The notes: generated by a model from the sequence alone, not told the origin. A stretch of DNA of 64,000 bases from Hyphomicrobium sp. 12-62-95 (GCA_002279935.1 NCCZ01000004.1:248001-312000); one strand, 5' to 3'. Positions 48,425-59,112 are shown, numbered from the stretch's first letter. Numbers and translations are program-made.

Positions 48425-49015
48425 ATGACGTCGCGCCTCGATCCGTCCGCGCTCGCCACCCTCTTCACCGACGCCCGCACGCATAACGCCTGGCAGCACA
48501 CGGACGTGCCGGACGCGCTTCTGCGCGAAGTCGTCGAACTGATGCGCTGGGCCCCAACCAGCGTGAACATGAGCCCCGCCCGCATCGTCTTCGTGAAGTC
48601 GCCGGAAGCCAAAGCCAAACTCAAGCCGCTCCTCATGGAAGGCAACGTCGAAAAAACGATGGCCGCGCCCGTCACCGCCATTATCGGCCACGATCTGAAA
48701 TTCTACGACCACCTGCCCAAGCTCTTTCCCGCGATGGACGCCAAGAGCTGGTTCGCCGGCAATGACGAATTTGCGAAGGTCTCCGCCTTCCGCAATGGCA
48801 CGCTCCAAGGCGGCTACTTCATCCTCGCCGCCCGCGCACTCGGCCTTGATTGCGGCCCCATGTCCGGCTTCGACAACGCCGGCGTCGACGCGGCCTTCTT
48901 CGCCGGAACCGACATCAAATCCAACTTCCTCTGCAATCTCGGCTATGGCGATCCCGCCGGACTTTACCCGCGCGCCCCGCGATTCACCTTCGACGAAATC
49001 GCCCGCATCGCATGA
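48425..49015 (+). CDS. rutE: Malonic semialdehyde reductase RutE (nitroreductase family)
   Basis: A 196-residue flavin enzyme of the nitroreductase fold. The RutE-specific segments [38 protein letters not shown] and [16 protein letters not shown] are all present. In the Rut pyrimidine pathway it reduces toxic malonic semialdehyde to 3-hydroxypropionate. No other rut genes are near, so the physiological role here may be more general. AGGAG lies 9 bases before the ATG at 48425. Confidence 0.88.
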   Translation: MTSRLDPSALATLFTDARTHNAWQHTDVPDALLREVVELMRWAPTSVNMSPARIVFVKSPEAKAKLKPLLMEGNVEKTMAAPVTAIIGHDLKFYDHLPKLFPAMDAKSWFAGNDEFAKVSAFRNGTLQGGYFILAARALGLDCGPMSGFDNAGVDAAFFAGTDIKSNFLCNLGYGDPAGLYPRAPRFTFDEIARIA

Positions 49016-49087
49016 GGCCTTTGCGCAGCAGCCTGCCGCTGTTTTGGACTGGCGAACGGTCCTGAACAGCGTGTAGGCTGCCACGCT

Positions 49088-49792
49088 ATGAACGTCCTCG
49101 GCATCGACACCTGTTTTCCGGCTTTGAGCGTCGCAGTGGGCCGGGAGATCGGCACACCGGGCGCGCGCGTCACAGCCTCCACCGAGCCGATGGCCACCGG
49201 TCACGCTGAACGCCTCCTACCGCTCATCGCCGGCCTGCTTGCCCAGTCGGGCCTCGCCATCACCGATATCGACCGCCTCGCCGTCACCATCGGTCCCGGC
49301 TCGTTCACTGGTACGCGCATCGGCATCGCCGCCGCTCGCGCCCTGAAACTCGCCAGTGATACTCCAATCGTCACATTCACCAGCCTCGAAGCCATCGCGC
49401 TGTCGCCGTCGATCGCGCCCGCACCCAGCGAAGACGATCTCGTCATCGCCATCGACGCCCATCGCAGCGAAGCCTACGCGCAGGCCTTCGACGCCGCGAC
49501 GCGCGAGCCCATCGGCCCCCCGCGCATCGTCGCCATGACCGATCTCGCGTCCCTGTCGCGCGGCCAACCCGTTTTCGCCGTCGGCACTGCCGCCCAAGCC
49601 GCCGTCGCAGCGATCACGGCTGCCGGCGGACGCGCCCGCGCACAACCCGGCATGATGTTCCCCGATATGGCCGCAGCCGTTCTCCGCGCCGCCACCCGCA
49701 CGCCGGAAACAGCTGCGGTCGAGCCCTTGTATCTTCGTCCGCCCGATGCCAAACCGCAGGACGGCAAATCCCTGGCGAGAGCGAGCGCATGA
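49088..49792 (+). CDS. tsaB: tRNA threonylcarbamoyladenosine synthesis protein TsaB
   Basis: A 234-residue ASKHA-fold protein that partners TsaD and TsaE in making t6A37 of ANN-decoding tRNAs. It shows the N-terminal VLGIDTCFPALSVAVG strand pair and ITDIDRLAVTIGPGSFTGTRIG, the family hallmark. The stop overlaps the rimI start (ATGA), so the two are coupled. tsaD and tsaE are not in the window. Confidence 0.94.
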   Translation: MNVLGIDTCFPALSVAVGREIGTPGARVTASTEPMATGHAERLLPLIAGLLAQSGLAITDIDRLAVTIGPGSFTGTRIGIAAARALKLASDTPIVTFTSLEAIALSPSIAPAPSEDDLVIAIDAHRSEAYAQAFDAATREPIGPPRIVAMTDLASLSRGQPVFAVGTAAQAAVAAITAAGGRARAQPGMMFPDMAAAVLRAATRTPETAAVEPLYLRPPDAKPQDGKSLARASA

Positions 49793-50280
49793 CCGCGGCG
49801 GCAAAACTGATCGACGGCAAGCGCGTCAGCTTGCTCTGGGCCGGCCCCGAGCGCGCAGGCTGTATCGCCGCCGTTCACGCCAAGCTCTTCAATCCGCCAT
49901 GGGACGAGGCCAACGTGCGCGGCTTGCTCGATCATCCCGCCGCCACATCCTTCGTCGCAACCCTCGGCTCACCCAATGATGTCGTCGGCTTCATCATCGG
50001 TCAGATCGCAGCCGATGAATCCGAAATCCTCACCATCGGCGTCGCCACCGAATGCCAGCGCCATGGTGTCGGCAAGATGCTGGTGGAAGGCCTCATTCGT
50101 GCCGTCCAACGGGCCGAAGTACGCCGCATGTTCCTCGATGTCGCCACCGACAACGCGGCAGCCCTCCATCTCTACAGCAAAATGGGCTTCACCCCGTCCG
50201 GCGTCCGCAAAGGCTATTACGCCCGCCCCGGCGCGGCCGCCGTCGATGCTGTGACCATGGCGCGCACGCTTACAATATAA
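49789..50280 (+). CDS. rimI: Ribosomal protein alanine acetyltransferase RimI
   Basis: A 163-residue GNAT enzyme that acetylates the N-terminus of ribosomal protein S18. The acetyl-CoA loop is CQRHGVGKMLVEGLI, followed by the conserved DVATDNAAALHLYSKMGF and the C-terminal RKGYYA motif. It overlaps tsaB by 4 bp. In many rhizobia a fur/mur gene follows rimI; here plsC follows directly after 6 bp. Confidence 0.92.
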   Translation: MTAAAKLIDGKRVSLLWAGPERAGCIAAVHAKLFNPPWDEANVRGLLDHPAATSFVATLGSPNDVVGFIIGQIAADESEILTIGVATECQRHGVGKMLVEGLIRAVQRAEVRRMFLDVATDNAAALHLYSKMGFTPSGVRKGYYARPGAAAVDAVTMARTLTI

Positions 50281-50286
50281 GAGCCC

Positions 50287-51162
50287 ATGAGCCGACTTCG
50301 TGCCGCCGGCGTGCTCGCCGGCTTTATGGGGCTGACCCTCCCGTTGATGCCCGTGCAGGCGCTGCTGCTGCGCGTGTCGCAGCCGGCCGCCCGCCGCTTC
50401 CCGCATTGGTATCATCGCAAGGTGTGCCGCATCCTTGGCATCCGCCTGCATATCGAGGGCGCGGTAGCCAAGGATACGCCCGTCCTCCTTGTCTCCAATC
50501 ACACCTCCTGGCTCGACATCCCGGTTCTGTCGGCCGTCGCCCCCGTGTCGTTCGTCGCCAAATCCGAAGTCGGACGTTGGCCATTCGTCTCCGCGCTCGC
50601 CCGTCTGCAACGCACCGTCTTCGTCGATCGCACCCGGCGCGTCGCGGTGGGCGACACCGCCAACGAAATGGCCGAACGCTTGAGCCAGGGCGACACTCTG
50701 GTTCTGTTCGCCGAAGGCACCTCGACCGACGGCAACCGCGTGCTGCCCTTCAAATCGTCGTTGTTCGGCGCTGCCAAGCCCAGCGGCAAAGCGAATGCGC
50801 CCGCTGTACCGGTCGTCGTCCAGACCGTCGCCATCGTCTACGCCCATGTACACGGCATCCCGCTCGGCCGCGCCGACCGCCCGCTCGTCGGCTGGTACGG
50901 CGACATGGACATGCAAAGCCACGCCTGGGAGCTGCTACAAGCCGGACCGCTCGATGTCGTCATCCGCATCAGCCCCCCGGTCCCTCTTGACGCCTACGCC
51001 GGCCGCAAGGAACTCGCCGAAAAAACCGAAGCCGCCGTCCGCGAAAACGTGGTGCGCACACTGCGCGCCCGCCCGCCCGGCGAGCCCGTCGCATTAGCCG
51101 CAACCCCCAAACCCGCCACTCGCACGCCATTGCCGCGCGCCGCGACGGAGACTTTCCGTTGA
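50287..51162 (+). CDS. plsC: 1-acyl-sn-glycerol-3-phosphate acyltransferase
   Basis: A 291-residue membrane acyltransferase that makes phosphatidic acid. An N-terminal hydrophobic segment (about 6-30) precedes the catalytic H-x4-D motif in NHTSWLD (His72, Asp77) and the glycerol-phosphate motif FAEGTSTDG. The C-terminal 35 residues are Pro/Ala/Arg-rich with no known role. Location in the tsaB-rimI-miaB block points to housekeeping PlsC. OlsA, the ornithine-lipid enzyme, is a close homologue and cannot be excluded. Confidence 0.9.
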   Translation: MSRLRAAGVLAGFMGLTLPLMPVQALLLRVSQPAARRFPHWYHRKVCRILGIRLHIEGAVAKDTPVLLVSNHTSWLDIPVLSAVAPVSFVAKSEVGRWPFVSALARLQRTVFVDRTRRVAVGDTANEMAERLSQGDTLVLFAEGTSTDGNRVLPFKSSLFGAAKPSGKANAPAVPVVVQTVAIVYAHVHGIPLGRADRPLVGWYGDMDMQSHAWELLQAGPLDVVIRISPPVPLDAYAGRKELAEKTEAAVRENVVRTLRARPPGEPVALAATPKPATRTPLPRAATETFR

Positions 51163-51352
51163 CGCAACAGTATCCGCGTCACCGGCCCCCTCGACTCCCG
51201 TCCCTGAAAATGCTGCACTGCAAAAGCGACCAACTTGAAGCCAAGCCAGACCCAGCAGATCGCGAGTTAACGGCTTTCACAGGTGCGCCGGGTTAGCATA
51301 TGCAGCATCCGCCCGAATCCTGCTCCATACCCCCTCTGCCGGAGACCGGTCC

Positions 51353-52702
51353 ATGACGGCCGACACAGCAGCTAAGAAAGTGTTCATCAAAACTTTCGGC
51401 TGCCAGATGAACGTCTATGACAGCGAGCGCATGACGGAAGCGCTGGCCGGCGATGGCTATTGCGAAACCACCGAACTCGAAGACGCCGACCTCGTCATCC
51501 TCAACACGTGTCACATTCGCGAAAAGGCCGTCGAGAAGGTCTATTCGGATCTCGGCCGCATCCGCGATATCCGCGATCGCCGCCGCCGCGACGGCAAGGA
51601 TACGCTCGTCACCGTCGCTGGCTGCGTCGCGCAAGCCGAAGGCGCTGAAATCTCGCGCCGCTCACCCGTCGTCGATCTCGTCGTTGGTCCGCAGAGCTAT
51701 CACCGCCTGCCCGAACTCTTAAAGCAGAGTCGCGAGACCGGCACCCGCATCGTCGAGACCACGTTCCCCGACGAAGAAAAATTCGAACACCTCACGCAGA
51801 AGCGTCAGGTCCGCTCCGCGACCGCCTTCCTCACCATCCAGGAGGGCTGCGATAAGTTCTGCACCTTCTGCGTCGTGCCCTACACGCGCGGCATGGAGTA
51901 CTCGCGCTCTGTCGCCGACGTCGAAAAAGAAGCGCAAAACCTAGTCGAAAGCGGCGTTCGCGAACTCACGCTTCTGGGCCAGAACGTCAATGCGTATCAT
52001 GGCGTCACGGAAACCGGCGCTGAAACCACCATCGCCGGCCTCATCCGCCGCCTCGCCCGCATCGATGGTCTCGAGCGCATCCGCTACATGACGAGCCATC
52101 CGCGCAACATGAGCGACGACCTCATCGCCGCTCACGCAGACGAGCCCAAGCTGATGCCCTATCTGCATCTGCCGGTTCAATCGGGCTCAAACCGCATCCT
52201 CGCTGCCATGAACCGCAAGCACACGGCGGAAGAATACTTGCGCATTATCGAAAAGGTCCGCGCCGCCCGCCCCGACATCGCACTCTCCACCGACATGATC
52301 GTCGGCTTCCCCGGGGAGACCGACTGCGACTTCGAGGAGACGCTCGCCCTGGTCAAGACTGTCGGCTTCGCCCAATCCTATTCGTTCAAATATTCGTCGC
52401 GCCCTGGCACGCCCGCCGCCAACATGGACGAGCAGGTCCCCGACGGCGTCGCCTCCGACCGCCTCACTCGCCTGCAATATCTGCTCACCAATCAGCAGGA
52501 GCGCTTCAACGCCCAGACCGTCGGCCAGACGATCCCGGTACTGTTCGAGCGTACGGGCCGCAACGGCGGCATCCTCGTCGGCCGCTCGCCCTACCTCCAA
52601 TTGGTCCAGGCCGAAGCCGATGCCGCCCTTTTGGGCAAAATCCTCCCCGTTGCCATCCGCGGCCACGGCCCGGGCAGCCTTTCAGGTGTCATAGCCGCCT
52701 GA
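51353..52702 (+). CDS. miaB: tRNA-2-methylthio-N6-dimethylallyladenosine synthase MiaB
   Basis: This 449-residue radical-SAM methylthiotransferase modifies A37 of UNN-reading tRNAs. The auxiliary cluster cysteines are Cys17, Cys53 and Cys91. The radical-SAM triad is Cys166, Cys170 and Cys173 in CDKFCTFC. The C-terminal TRAM-like domain follows from about 385. GGAG precedes the ATG at 51353. A 190-bp non-coding gap separates it from plsC. It begins the series miaB-phoH-ybeY-corC-lnt. Confidence 0.96.
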   Translation: MTADTAAKKVFIKTFGCQMNVYDSERMTEALAGDGYCETTELEDADLVILNTCHIREKAVEKVYSDLGRIRDIRDRRRRDGKDTLVTVAGCVAQAEGAEISRRSPVVDLVVGPQSYHRLPELLKQSRETGTRIVETTFPDEEKFEHLTQKRQVRSATAFLTIQEGCDKFCTFCVVPYTRGMEYSRSVADVEKEAQNLVESGVRELTLLGQNVNAYHGVTETGAETTIAGLIRRLARIDGLERIRYMTSHPRNMSDDLIAAHADEPKLMPYLHLPVQSGSNRILAAMNRKHTAEEYLRIIEKVRAARPDIALSTDMIVGFPGETDCDFEETLALVKTVGFAQSYSFKYSSRPGTPAANMDEQVPDGVASDRLTRLQYLLTNQQERFNAQTVGQTIPVLFERTGRNGGILVGRSPYLQLVQAEADAALLGKILPVAIRGHGPGSLSGVIAA

Positions 52703-52821
52703 TAACCGCTTTTTGCAGGGGGCGGACCAACCCGTTGCGTTGATTCCCGGCCAGCGCAGCCTATGATGGCTGCCGAAGCCCCCGCTCGAATCGTCGGCGG
52801 CAGGCTTTCAGGAGATCGTAT

Positions 52822-53835
52822 TTGACCGGTTCACGCGGGCAATCCGTTCCCGGCGCGTCTCGCGCCTCCAAGACGCAGGCCGCCGATGCGCGCCTCGTCA
52901 TCCCCTTCGAAGACAATCGCGCGCTGACGCGAGCGCTGGGCGAGTTCGATGCCCACCTCGCCATGCTCGAGGATCGTCTCGGCATTGAGGCCCACCCGCA
53001 CGGCAATGTCGTGATCCTCAAAGGACCCGACAGCGCCTGCAAGCTCGCCCGCGATGTGCTCGAAACCGCCTACAAACGCGCCCAAGGCGGAGAAACCATG
53101 AGCCCTGGCGATTTCGAAGGCCTTATCCGTCACGCCCGCCAGGAAATCACCTCGCCGTCTCCCGAAGGCCAAGCTCAGATTTCCACGCGCCGCCGCGTCG
53201 TAAAAGCCCGTACGCCCGCCCAGAGCGCCTACATCCGCGCGCTCGATAAAACTGATCTTGTCTTCGGCGTCGGCCCCGCTGGCACCGGCAAAACCTATCT
53301 GGCCGTCGCCTATGCCGCCCAGTGCCTCGAACGCGGTCTCGTAGAGCGCATCATCCTCTCGCGCCCCGCTGTTGAAGCCGGCGAGCGCTTAGGATTTCTC
53401 CCCGGCGACATGCGCGAAAAGGTTGATCCCTATCTGCGCCCGCTTTACGACGCGCTCGATGATGTGCTCCCGCCCGATAAGGTGGAAAAGGACCTCGAAA
53501 CCGGCGTCATCGAAATCGCCCCGCTCGCCTTCATGCGCGGCCGCACGCTGTCCAATGCCTTCGTCATTCTCGACGAAGCCCAGAACACAACGCCGATGCA
53601 GATGAAGATGTTTCTCACCCGTCTCGGCGAGAATTCGAAAATGGTCATCACCGGCGATCCCTCGCAGATCGATCTGCCGCCGGGTGTAAAATCCGGGCTG
53701 GATGAAGCCGTGAAGTTGCTCGACGGCGTGCTCGGCATCGAAGCAGTTCACTTCACGCAATCCGACGTCGTCCGCCGCGATCTCGTCGCTCGCATCGTGG
53801 CCGCCTACGACCGCGCCTCCGGCAAGACACCCTAA
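52822..53835 (+). CDS. phoH: PhoH-like ATPase
   Basis: A 337-residue PhoH family protein with an N-terminal KH-like region (about 20-120) and an SF1-like ATPase. Walker A is GPAGTGKTYLA with Lys157, and the DEAQN motif follows. The family is linked with YbeY in RNA metabolism. The TTG start at 52822 has CAGGAG about 8 bases upstream. The stop overlaps the ybeY ATG by one base (TAATG), which supports co-translation. Confidence 0.94.
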   Translation: MTGSRGQSVPGASRASKTQAADARLVIPFEDNRALTRALGEFDAHLAMLEDRLGIEAHPHGNVVILKGPDSACKLARDVLETAYKRAQGGETMSPGDFEGLIRHARQEITSPSPEGQAQISTRRRVVKARTPAQSAYIRALDKTDLVFGVGPAGTGKTYLAVAYAAQCLERGLVERIILSRPAVEAGERLGFLPGDMREKVDPYLRPLYDALDDVLPPDKVEKDLETGVIEIAPLAFMRGRTLSNAFVILDEAQNTTPMQMKMFLTRLGENSKMVITGDPSQIDLPPGVKSGLDEAVKLLDGVLGIEAVHFTQSDVVRRDLVARIVAAYDRASGKTP

Positions 53836-54371
53836 TGCCCGCTTCCGACCCAGGACCGCGAAGTTGCGCGCCGCAAGGCGCGGATCCCTCGTGGCTGACG
53901 CTCGACGTCGTCTTCGAAGACGAAGATTGGCCAGATGCAGCGCGCATGGAAGCCCTGGTGCGTGAGGCCGCCGCTACGCTGGCCGCTGACCCCGCCATGC
54001 ACGATTTAGCACCTGCTGGCGCCTGTGTCGCTCTGTCCAGCGACGCCCATGTCCAAACGCTGAACGCCAGTTTTCGCGGCAAGGATAAACCGACCAATGT
54101 CCTCTCGTTTCCTGCCCCCGAGAGCCGGGCGCCGCAAGCTCTCGAACAGCTGGGCGACGTGATCATCGCCCGCGAAACGCTTGAGCGCGAAGCCGCCGGC
54201 AAGGGCATTCCCCTCGCCGATCACCTGCGTCACCTCACCATTCACGGTCTCTTGCATCTTCTGGGTTACGACCACGAAGACGAGGCCGAAGCCCTAGAAA
54301 TGGAAAATCTCGAAACCGGAATTTTGAGCCGTTTAGGAATTCCAGATCCCTATAGCGATCGCGACGGCTGA
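53835..54371 (+). CDS. ybeY: Endoribonuclease / rRNA maturation factor YbeY
   Basis: A 178-residue metal-dependent endoribonuclease needed for 16S rRNA 3'-end maturation and ribosome quality control. The zinc motif HGLLHLLGYDH supplies His137, His141 and His147. PTNVLSFPAPE is the other conserved segment. The first 25 residues form a low-complexity Pro/Gly extension beyond the family core. It overlaps phoH by one base and is followed by corC after 28 bp. Confidence 0.94.
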   Translation: MPASDPGPRSCAPQGADPSWLTLDVVFEDEDWPDAARMEALVREAAATLAADPAMHDLAPAGACVALSSDAHVQTLNASFRGKDKPTNVLSFPAPESRAPQALEQLGDVIIARETLEREAAGKGIPLADHLRHLTIHGLLHLLGYDHEDEAEALEMENLETGILSRLGIPDPYSDRDG

Positions 54372-54399
54372 AGACAGGTAGAGTAATAGAAGTCCCCCA

Positions 54400-55506
54400 A
54401 TGACGCTCCTTGAACCGAACCGGAAGACCATGTCCACCGACGATAAGGCCGCCAAACCGATCTCCGCTGAAACCTCGGGCGGCGAGGATCGCAAAGCCGC
54501 CTCCGCCTATAGCTGGGTGTCCACCCTTCTAACGCGTCTCGGCCTGCAGAACGCGCCGACGTTGCGCGACACGCTGGAAGACGCGCTCAAGTCCGGCGGC
54601 GACGAACAGAACTTCTCCGCCGAAGAGCGCGAGATGCTGATCCGCCTCCTCCGCTTCGGCGCCAGCCGCGTCGACGACATCATGGTCCCGCGCGCTGACA
54701 TCATCGCCATCGATGAGAGCGAACCGATCGGCGAAGTCGTGCGGCTGTTCGAAGAGGCCGGCATCTCGCGCATCCCCGTCTATCACGAGACGCTCGATGA
54801 TCCGCGCGGCATGGTCCACATCAAGGATCTCTTCCGCTGGATCTCGGCCGAAGCCGCCGGCCGTCCGCTCATCGAGCCGCGCTTGAAAGGCGAAGAGCGC
54901 GCCAAGGCCGTGCGCAAAGCCGCCGACGAAGATGTCGCCGAAAACGGCGAACGCATCCACGACCTCACGAAAATCGATTTGAAGCGCCCGATTTCGTCTA
55001 CCAAGATTCGCCGCCCCGTACTCTACGTGCCGCCCTCCATGCCCGCGATGAGCCTGCTAATCCGCATGCAAACTTCGCGCGTCCACATGGCCCTCGTCGT
55101 CGACGAATACGGCGGCACCGATGGTCTCGTCACCATCGAAGACCTCGTCGAGCAGATCGTTGGTGACATCGAGGACGAACACGACGAGGCCGAAGCCGAG
55201 CACATCATCGAAGATGCCAAGCTTGGCACCATCGCCTCCGGCCGCACGCCCGTCAGCGAGTTGGAAGCACTTGTCGGCACCAAACTCCTCACCGAGGACG
55301 AAGAAGAAGATATCGATACTCTTGGCGGCCTCGTCTTCCAGATCGTCGGACGCGTGCCGACGCGCGGTGAAATCATCCGCCATTCGTCCGGCCTCGAATT
55401 CGAAATCCTCGAAGCCGATCCCCGCCGCGTGAAACGTCTCAAAATCCTTCGGCCCAAGATGGGCACCCCAGTTCCCTCCGCATCCGGCGCCACAGGCGCG
55501 ACGTGA
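54400..55506 (+). CDS. CorC/HlyC-like CBS-domain protein
   Basis: A 368-residue hemolysin-C/CorC homologue without the N-terminal DUF21 membrane domain. Two CBS domains lie at about 90-240 ([49 protein letters not shown]). A C-terminal transporter-associated CorC_HlyC domain covers about 275-355. The neighbour lnt and this gene are also adjacent in E. coli (ybeX-lnt). Links to magnesium/cobalt efflux and to ribosome function are reported for the family. The stop overlaps the lnt GTG by 4 bp. Confidence 0.92.
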   Translation: MTLLEPNRKTMSTDDKAAKPISAETSGGEDRKAASAYSWVSTLLTRLGLQNAPTLRDTLEDALKSGGDEQNFSAEEREMLIRLLRFGASRVDDIMVPRADIIAIDESEPIGEVVRLFEEAGISRIPVYHETLDDPRGMVHIKDLFRWISAEAAGRPLIEPRLKGEERAKAVRKAADEDVAENGERIHDLTKIDLKRPISSTKIRRPVLYVPPSMPAMSLLIRMQTSRVHMALVVDEYGGTDGLVTIEDLVEQIVGDIEDEHDEAEAEHIIEDAKLGTIASGRTPVSELEALVGTKLLTEDEEEDIDTLGGLVFQIVGRVPTRGEIIRHSSGLEFEILEADPRRVKRLKILRPKMGTPVPSASGATGAT

Positions 55507-57140
55507 CGGTTCTGGCGCGCGTGCGCGACTGGCGCGACCGGCTGCGCGCTGCCACCGGCTGGCGCCGCGTCGCTGTGCTCACGCTCGCCGGCATGGTGAG
55601 CGTGCTGGCCTTCGCGCCCGTATATCTGTGGCCAATTCTCTTCCTCACGTTGCCCATTCTCGCCTGGGCCATAACGCCGCCAACACCTGAAGCCGCCTCG
55701 CGCGACAGCATCAAGCGCGCCTTCAAAGATGGCTGGTGGTTCGGTTTCGGTTACTTCTTCGCCGGCCTCTTCTGGGTCGGCGAAGCATTTCTCGTCGAAG
55801 CAGATGTGTTTGGATGGCTGCTGCCCTTCGCCGTCACGCTCCTGCCCGCGGGCCTCGCCCTCTTCTTCGGCGCCGCTGCAGCTGTCACCCGCGCCCTCTG
55901 GCGGCCGGGCCTCGCCGGCATTCTCGTAATGGCGATCGTCTTCACCGCTGCCGAATGGCTGCGCGGCCACATCCTCACTGGCTTTCCTTGGAACATCATC
56001 GGCTACGCGTTGACTGCGACCGATGTCCAAATGCAAACCGCCGGCCTTATCGGCATCTACGGCCTAACACTGTGGGCGTTTGTGATTTTCACAAGTCCTC
56101 TGGTGCTGGCCATCGAGGCACCAAAAGCAACCTCGTCGCTCGCAGCGTTCGCTCCCGGCTTGGCGTTAGCCGTCGTCCCACTCGCGCTATCCGCACTGTA
56201 CGGCGCCACCGTTCTCTCCAATGCACCGTCACCTGACGCCAACGCGCCACATGTCCGCATTGTCCAGCCGAGCGTGCCGCAGCGGGAGAAGTGGCTGCCA
56301 GAAAAGCAAGGCGAGATCTTTCGTCTTCACCTCGATCTCACCGCGCGCAATGCGGCCGGCGAATTAGACGGCATGGACGGCATTGCTCTGGTGGTCTGGC
56401 CGGAAGCGGCCATGCCCTTCCGCCCTCTCGAACACCCCGAAGCCTTGACCGCGATTGCCGATCTCCTGCCCGACGACGGGCCCGTTCTCCTCTCCGGTGG
56501 CCTGCGCGTCGAGCGCGGCGGCACGGAAGCGGCACCGTCGATGCGCGCCTTCAACAGTCTCCTCGCATTCGACGGCGCCGGCAAAGCGATCGCGATCTAC
56601 GACAAGATCCACCTCGTCCCCTTCGGCGAGTATCTCCCGTTCCAGCCGGTGCTCGAAGCCATCGGCCTGCAGCAACTCACCCGAATGCGCGGAGGCTTCG
56701 CCTCGGGCCCCTCACCGCGCCCGCTCCTTCGCCTGCCCGGAATGCCGCTGGTCACCGGCTTGATTTGCTACGAGGCGATCTTTCCAGGAGCCGTCGTCCA
56801 AGCAGCTGAGCGTCCCGGCCTCATCGTTAACATCACCAACGATGGCTGGTTCGGCAACACCACCGGCCCACGCCAGCATCTGCATCAGTCCCGCGTCCGC
56901 GCCGTCGAAGAAGGTGTTCCGCTCATCCGCGCCGCCAACAATGGCATCTCGGCCATGATCGATGCGCATGGCCGCTTGCAAGCGACTTTAGGGTTGAATG
57001 CGCGCGGTGTCATCGACCAGCCCATCCCGCCAGCGGTCGACGCGCCGATTTACGCGCGCTGGGGAGACCTCCTTCTCGCCCTAAACATCGTATTTTTCGC
57101 ACTGCTGATTTGGCGGTTTCGAGACACGTCAGTCGGCTGA
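55503..57140 (+). CDS. lnt: Apolipoprotein N-acyltransferase Lnt
   Basis: Lnt adds the third acyl chain to bacterial lipoproteins in the inner membrane. The 545-residue product has several N-terminal membrane segments and one at the extreme C-terminus, around a periplasmic nitrilase-like domain. The catalytic triad is Glu301 ([10 protein letters not shown]), Lys368 ([15 protein letters not shown]) and Cys422 ([11 protein letters not shown]). The GTG start overlaps the upstream stop (GTGA). Several predicted lipoproteins in this window would be substrates. Confidence 0.95.
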   Translation: MTVLARVRDWRDRLRAATGWRRVAVLTLAGMVSVLAFAPVYLWPILFLTLPILAWAITPPTPEAASRDSIKRAFKDGWWFGFGYFFAGLFWVGEAFLVEADVFGWLLPFAVTLLPAGLALFFGAAAAVTRALWRPGLAGILVMAIVFTAAEWLRGHILTGFPWNIIGYALTATDVQMQTAGLIGIYGLTLWAFVIFTSPLVLAIEAPKATSSLAAFAPGLALAVVPLALSALYGATVLSNAPSPDANAPHVRIVQPSVPQREKWLPEKQGEIFRLHLDLTARNAAGELDGMDGIALVVWPEAAMPFRPLEHPEALTAIADLLPDDGPVLLSGGLRVERGGTEAAPSMRAFNSLLAFDGAGKAIAIYDKIHLVPFGEYLPFQPVLEAIGLQQLTRMRGGFASGPSPRPLLRLPGMPLVTGLICYEAIFPGAVVQAAERPGLIVNITNDGWFGNTTGPRQHLHQSRVRAVEEGVPLIRAANNGISAMIDAHGRLQATLGLNARGVIDQPIPPAVDAPIYARWGDLLLALNIVFFALLIWRFRDTSVG

Positions 57141-57171
57141 ACACTCGAAAAAATACGCTTTCAGCCCAAGG

Positions 57172-57200
57172 TTGACGCGTGGCGTATATACTCGTACCAC
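57172..57200 (+). promoter_or_regulatory. Candidate promoter/operator of the XRE regulator gene
   Basis: TTGACG (57172-57177) and TACCAC (57195-57200) are 17 bp apart, 46 bp before the GTG start at 57246. Between them lies the palindrome GTATATAC (57184-57191), a possible operator for autoregulation. Confidence 0.3.
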
Positions 57201-57245
57201 TGGCCTTTCCACCGACAGGAAATTTTCATTCCAGGACCGAAAGAA

Positions 57246-57728
57246 GTGACTGATAAAGCGAGGGACGGGGCGTTGATGGACGACGGCGACGATCGGAATA
57301 ACTCGCGCCGCGCCAACCCTGTCGATAAGCACGTTGGCGAGCGCGTCCGCATGCGGCGCATGCTCCTTGGCATGAGCCAGGAAAAGCTGGGTGAGAACCT
57401 TGGCCTCACTTTCCAGCAGGTTCAGAAATATGAAAAAGGCGTGAATCGTATTGGCGCCAGCCGGTTGTTCGATCTCGCCCAGGTCTTGGGCGTGCCGATC
57501 CAATTCTTTTATGAAAACATGCCAGCCTCGGTCTCAGGTCTTGTGGCCGTCCCTGGCATGAGTGAGCCGGGCGGCGAAAACTACGTCGCCGACTTTCTCT
57601 CCAGCCGCGATAGCGTCGAACTAAACAAGGCGTTTGCCCGCATCACCGATCCGCGCGTGCGCCGGTCGATCGTCGACATGGTCAAGTCCGTGGCCGGCGA
57701 CGACACGCCGACAGTGGCGGGCGAATAA
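57246..57728 (+). CDS. XRE-family HTH regulator (PraR-like)
   Basis: A 160-residue regulator with a Cro/CI helix-turn-helix at about 25-80 (KHVGERVRMRRMLLGMSQEKLGEN, then FQQVQKYEKGVNRIGASRL). It closely resembles the conserved rhizobial PraR/PhrR-type regulators found between lnt and metK, which affect biofilm formation and quorum sensing in Rhizobium. The C-terminal half ends in ITDPRVRRSIVDMVKS, as in that group. The GTG at 57246 has AGGA 9 bases upstream; an ATG at 57276 is the alternative. Confidence 0.9.
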   Translation: MTDKARDGALMDDGDDRNNSRRANPVDKHVGERVRMRRMLLGMSQEKLGENLGLTFQQVQKYEKGVNRIGASRLFDLAQVLGVPIQFFYENMPASVSGLVAVPGMSEPGGENYVADFLSSRDSVELNKAFARITDPRVRRSIVDMVKSVAGDDTPTVAGE

Positions 57729-57869
57729 GCAAAGCCGAAAACCGGCCATTGTGTCCGATCAACGGGCCTGTGTGCCCCATCAAGGTGCGCGCATCTCCGC
57801 GCTTGACCCGGTGTGCAAAGGCTGCAACACAACCGCCAAACGGGTGGTAAATCACGTCCAGATTGGACA
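57729..57869 (+). other. 5' leader of metK, no recognised riboswitch
   Basis: These 141 bp between the regulator and metK contain small hairpins such as ACCGCC-AAAC-GGGTGGT near 57834-57850. I compared the stretch by eye with what I remember of SAM-II and SAM/SAH riboswitches and found no convincing match. Confidence 0.35.
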
Positions 57870-59090
57870 ATGACGGGGGCCAAAGTGGCACGCAAATCTT
57901 TCCTCTTTACGAGCGAGTCGGTATCCGAGGGGCATCCCGACAAGGTCAGCGACCGCATCTCCGACGAAGTCGTTGACGCGTTCTACCGCGAAAGCCTTGC
58001 CGCCGGCCTCGATCCCTGGGCGGTCCGCGCCGCCTGCGAAACCCTCGTCACGACGCAGCGCGTGATCATCGCGGGTGAATACTCCAACACCCCCAAGAGC
58101 GTCACCGTCCAGATGATCCAGGACATTGCGCGCAAGGCGATCAAGGATATTGGCTACGAGCAGGATGGCTTCCACTGGGCCAACTGCAACATCGAAGTGC
58201 TGCTCCACGGCCAGTCGGCCGACATCGCGGCCGGCGTCGACGCCAAGCAGCCCACGAACCAGGAAGAAGGTGCCGGCGACCAGGGTATCATGTTCGGCTA
58301 TGCCTGCACCGACACGCCGGAACTCATGCCGGCCCCGATCTACTACAGCCACAAGATCCTCCACGACCTCGCCACAGCGCGCAAAAATAAGGTCGGCGAC
58401 GCCGCCAAGCTCGGCCCCGACTCCAAGAGCCAGGTCACGGTGCGCTATGAAGACGGCAAGCCCGTCGGCGTGACGCAGATCGTCGTATCCCACCAGCACA
58501 TCGTCGAAGATCTGACGTCGAAGCAGGTCCGCGACATCATCGAACCGTACGTCTTGAAGGCCCTCCCGGCTGGCTGGGTCTCCAAGGACACCGTTTGGCA
58601 CATCAACCCGACCGGCAAGTTCTTCATCGGCGGCCCTGATGGCGACTGCGGTCTCACCGGCCGCAAGATCATCGTCGACACTTACGGCGGCATGGCGCCC
58701 CACGGCGGCGGCGCCTTCTCCGGCAAGGACCCTACGAAGGTTGACCGCTCGGCTGCCTACGCCGCCCGCTACCTCGCCAAGAACGTGGTCGCAGCCGGCC
58801 TCGCCGAACGCTGCACGATCCAGCTCTCCTACGCTATCGGCGTCGCCAAACCGCTGTCGATTTACGTCGACACCCACGGCACCGGTAAGGTCGATGAAGC
58901 AGCCCTCGAAGTGGCCCTCGGCAAGGTGATGGATCTCTCACCCCGCGGCATCCGCACGCAGCTCGATCTCAACAAGCCGGTCTACGCCCGCACCTCCGCC
59001 TACGGCCATTTCGGCCGCACGCCCGATGCGGAAGGTGGCTTCTCCTGGGAACGCACCGAACTCGCCGACAAGATCAAGGCTGCGGTCTAA
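57870..59090 (+). CDS. metK: S-adenosylmethionine synthetase
   Basis: MetK makes SAM from methionine and ATP, the methyl donor for the many methyltransferases in this window. The product is about 406 residues. It has [19 protein letters not shown] at the start, [12 protein letters not shown] for the ATP site, and [19 protein letters not shown]. An ATG at 57870 is chosen; a GTG at 57885 with a G-rich stretch before it is equally possible. An ATG further upstream would add residues unlike the family. A clear terminator follows. Confidence 0.96.
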   Translation: MTGAKVARKSFLFTSESVSEGHPDKVSDRISDEVVDAFYRESLAAGLDPWAVRAACETLVTTQRVIIAGEYSNTPKSVTVQMIQDIARKAIKDIGYEQDGFHWANCNIEVLLHGQSADIAAGVDAKQPTNQEEGAGDQGIMFGYACTDTPELMPAPIYYSHKILHDLATARKNKVGDAAKLGPDSKSQVTVRYEDGKPVGVTQIVVSHQHIVEDLTSKQVRDIIEPYVLKALPAGWVSKDTVWHINPTGKFFIGGPDGDCGLTGRKIIVDTYGGMAPHGGGAFSGKDPTKVDRSAAYAARYLAKNVVAAGLAERCTIQLSYAIGVAKPLSIYVDTHGTGKVDEAALEVALGKVMDLSPRGIRTQLDLNKPVYARTSAYGHFGRTPDAEGGFSWERTELADKIKAAV

Positions 59091-59112
59091 GCACGGACCC
59101 GTCCTGAAGTTT

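Noticed and set aside
50287..51162. OlsA completing the ornithine lipid pathway with olsB
   Set aside because: The housekeeping location and generic motifs favour PlsC. OlsA cannot be told apart without a tree.
57780..57869. SAM-II riboswitch before metK
   Set aside because: The remembered consensus (GAUUUG ... GGCUUGCAGCC ... GCUAAAG) is not present in order; only scattered short matches exist.
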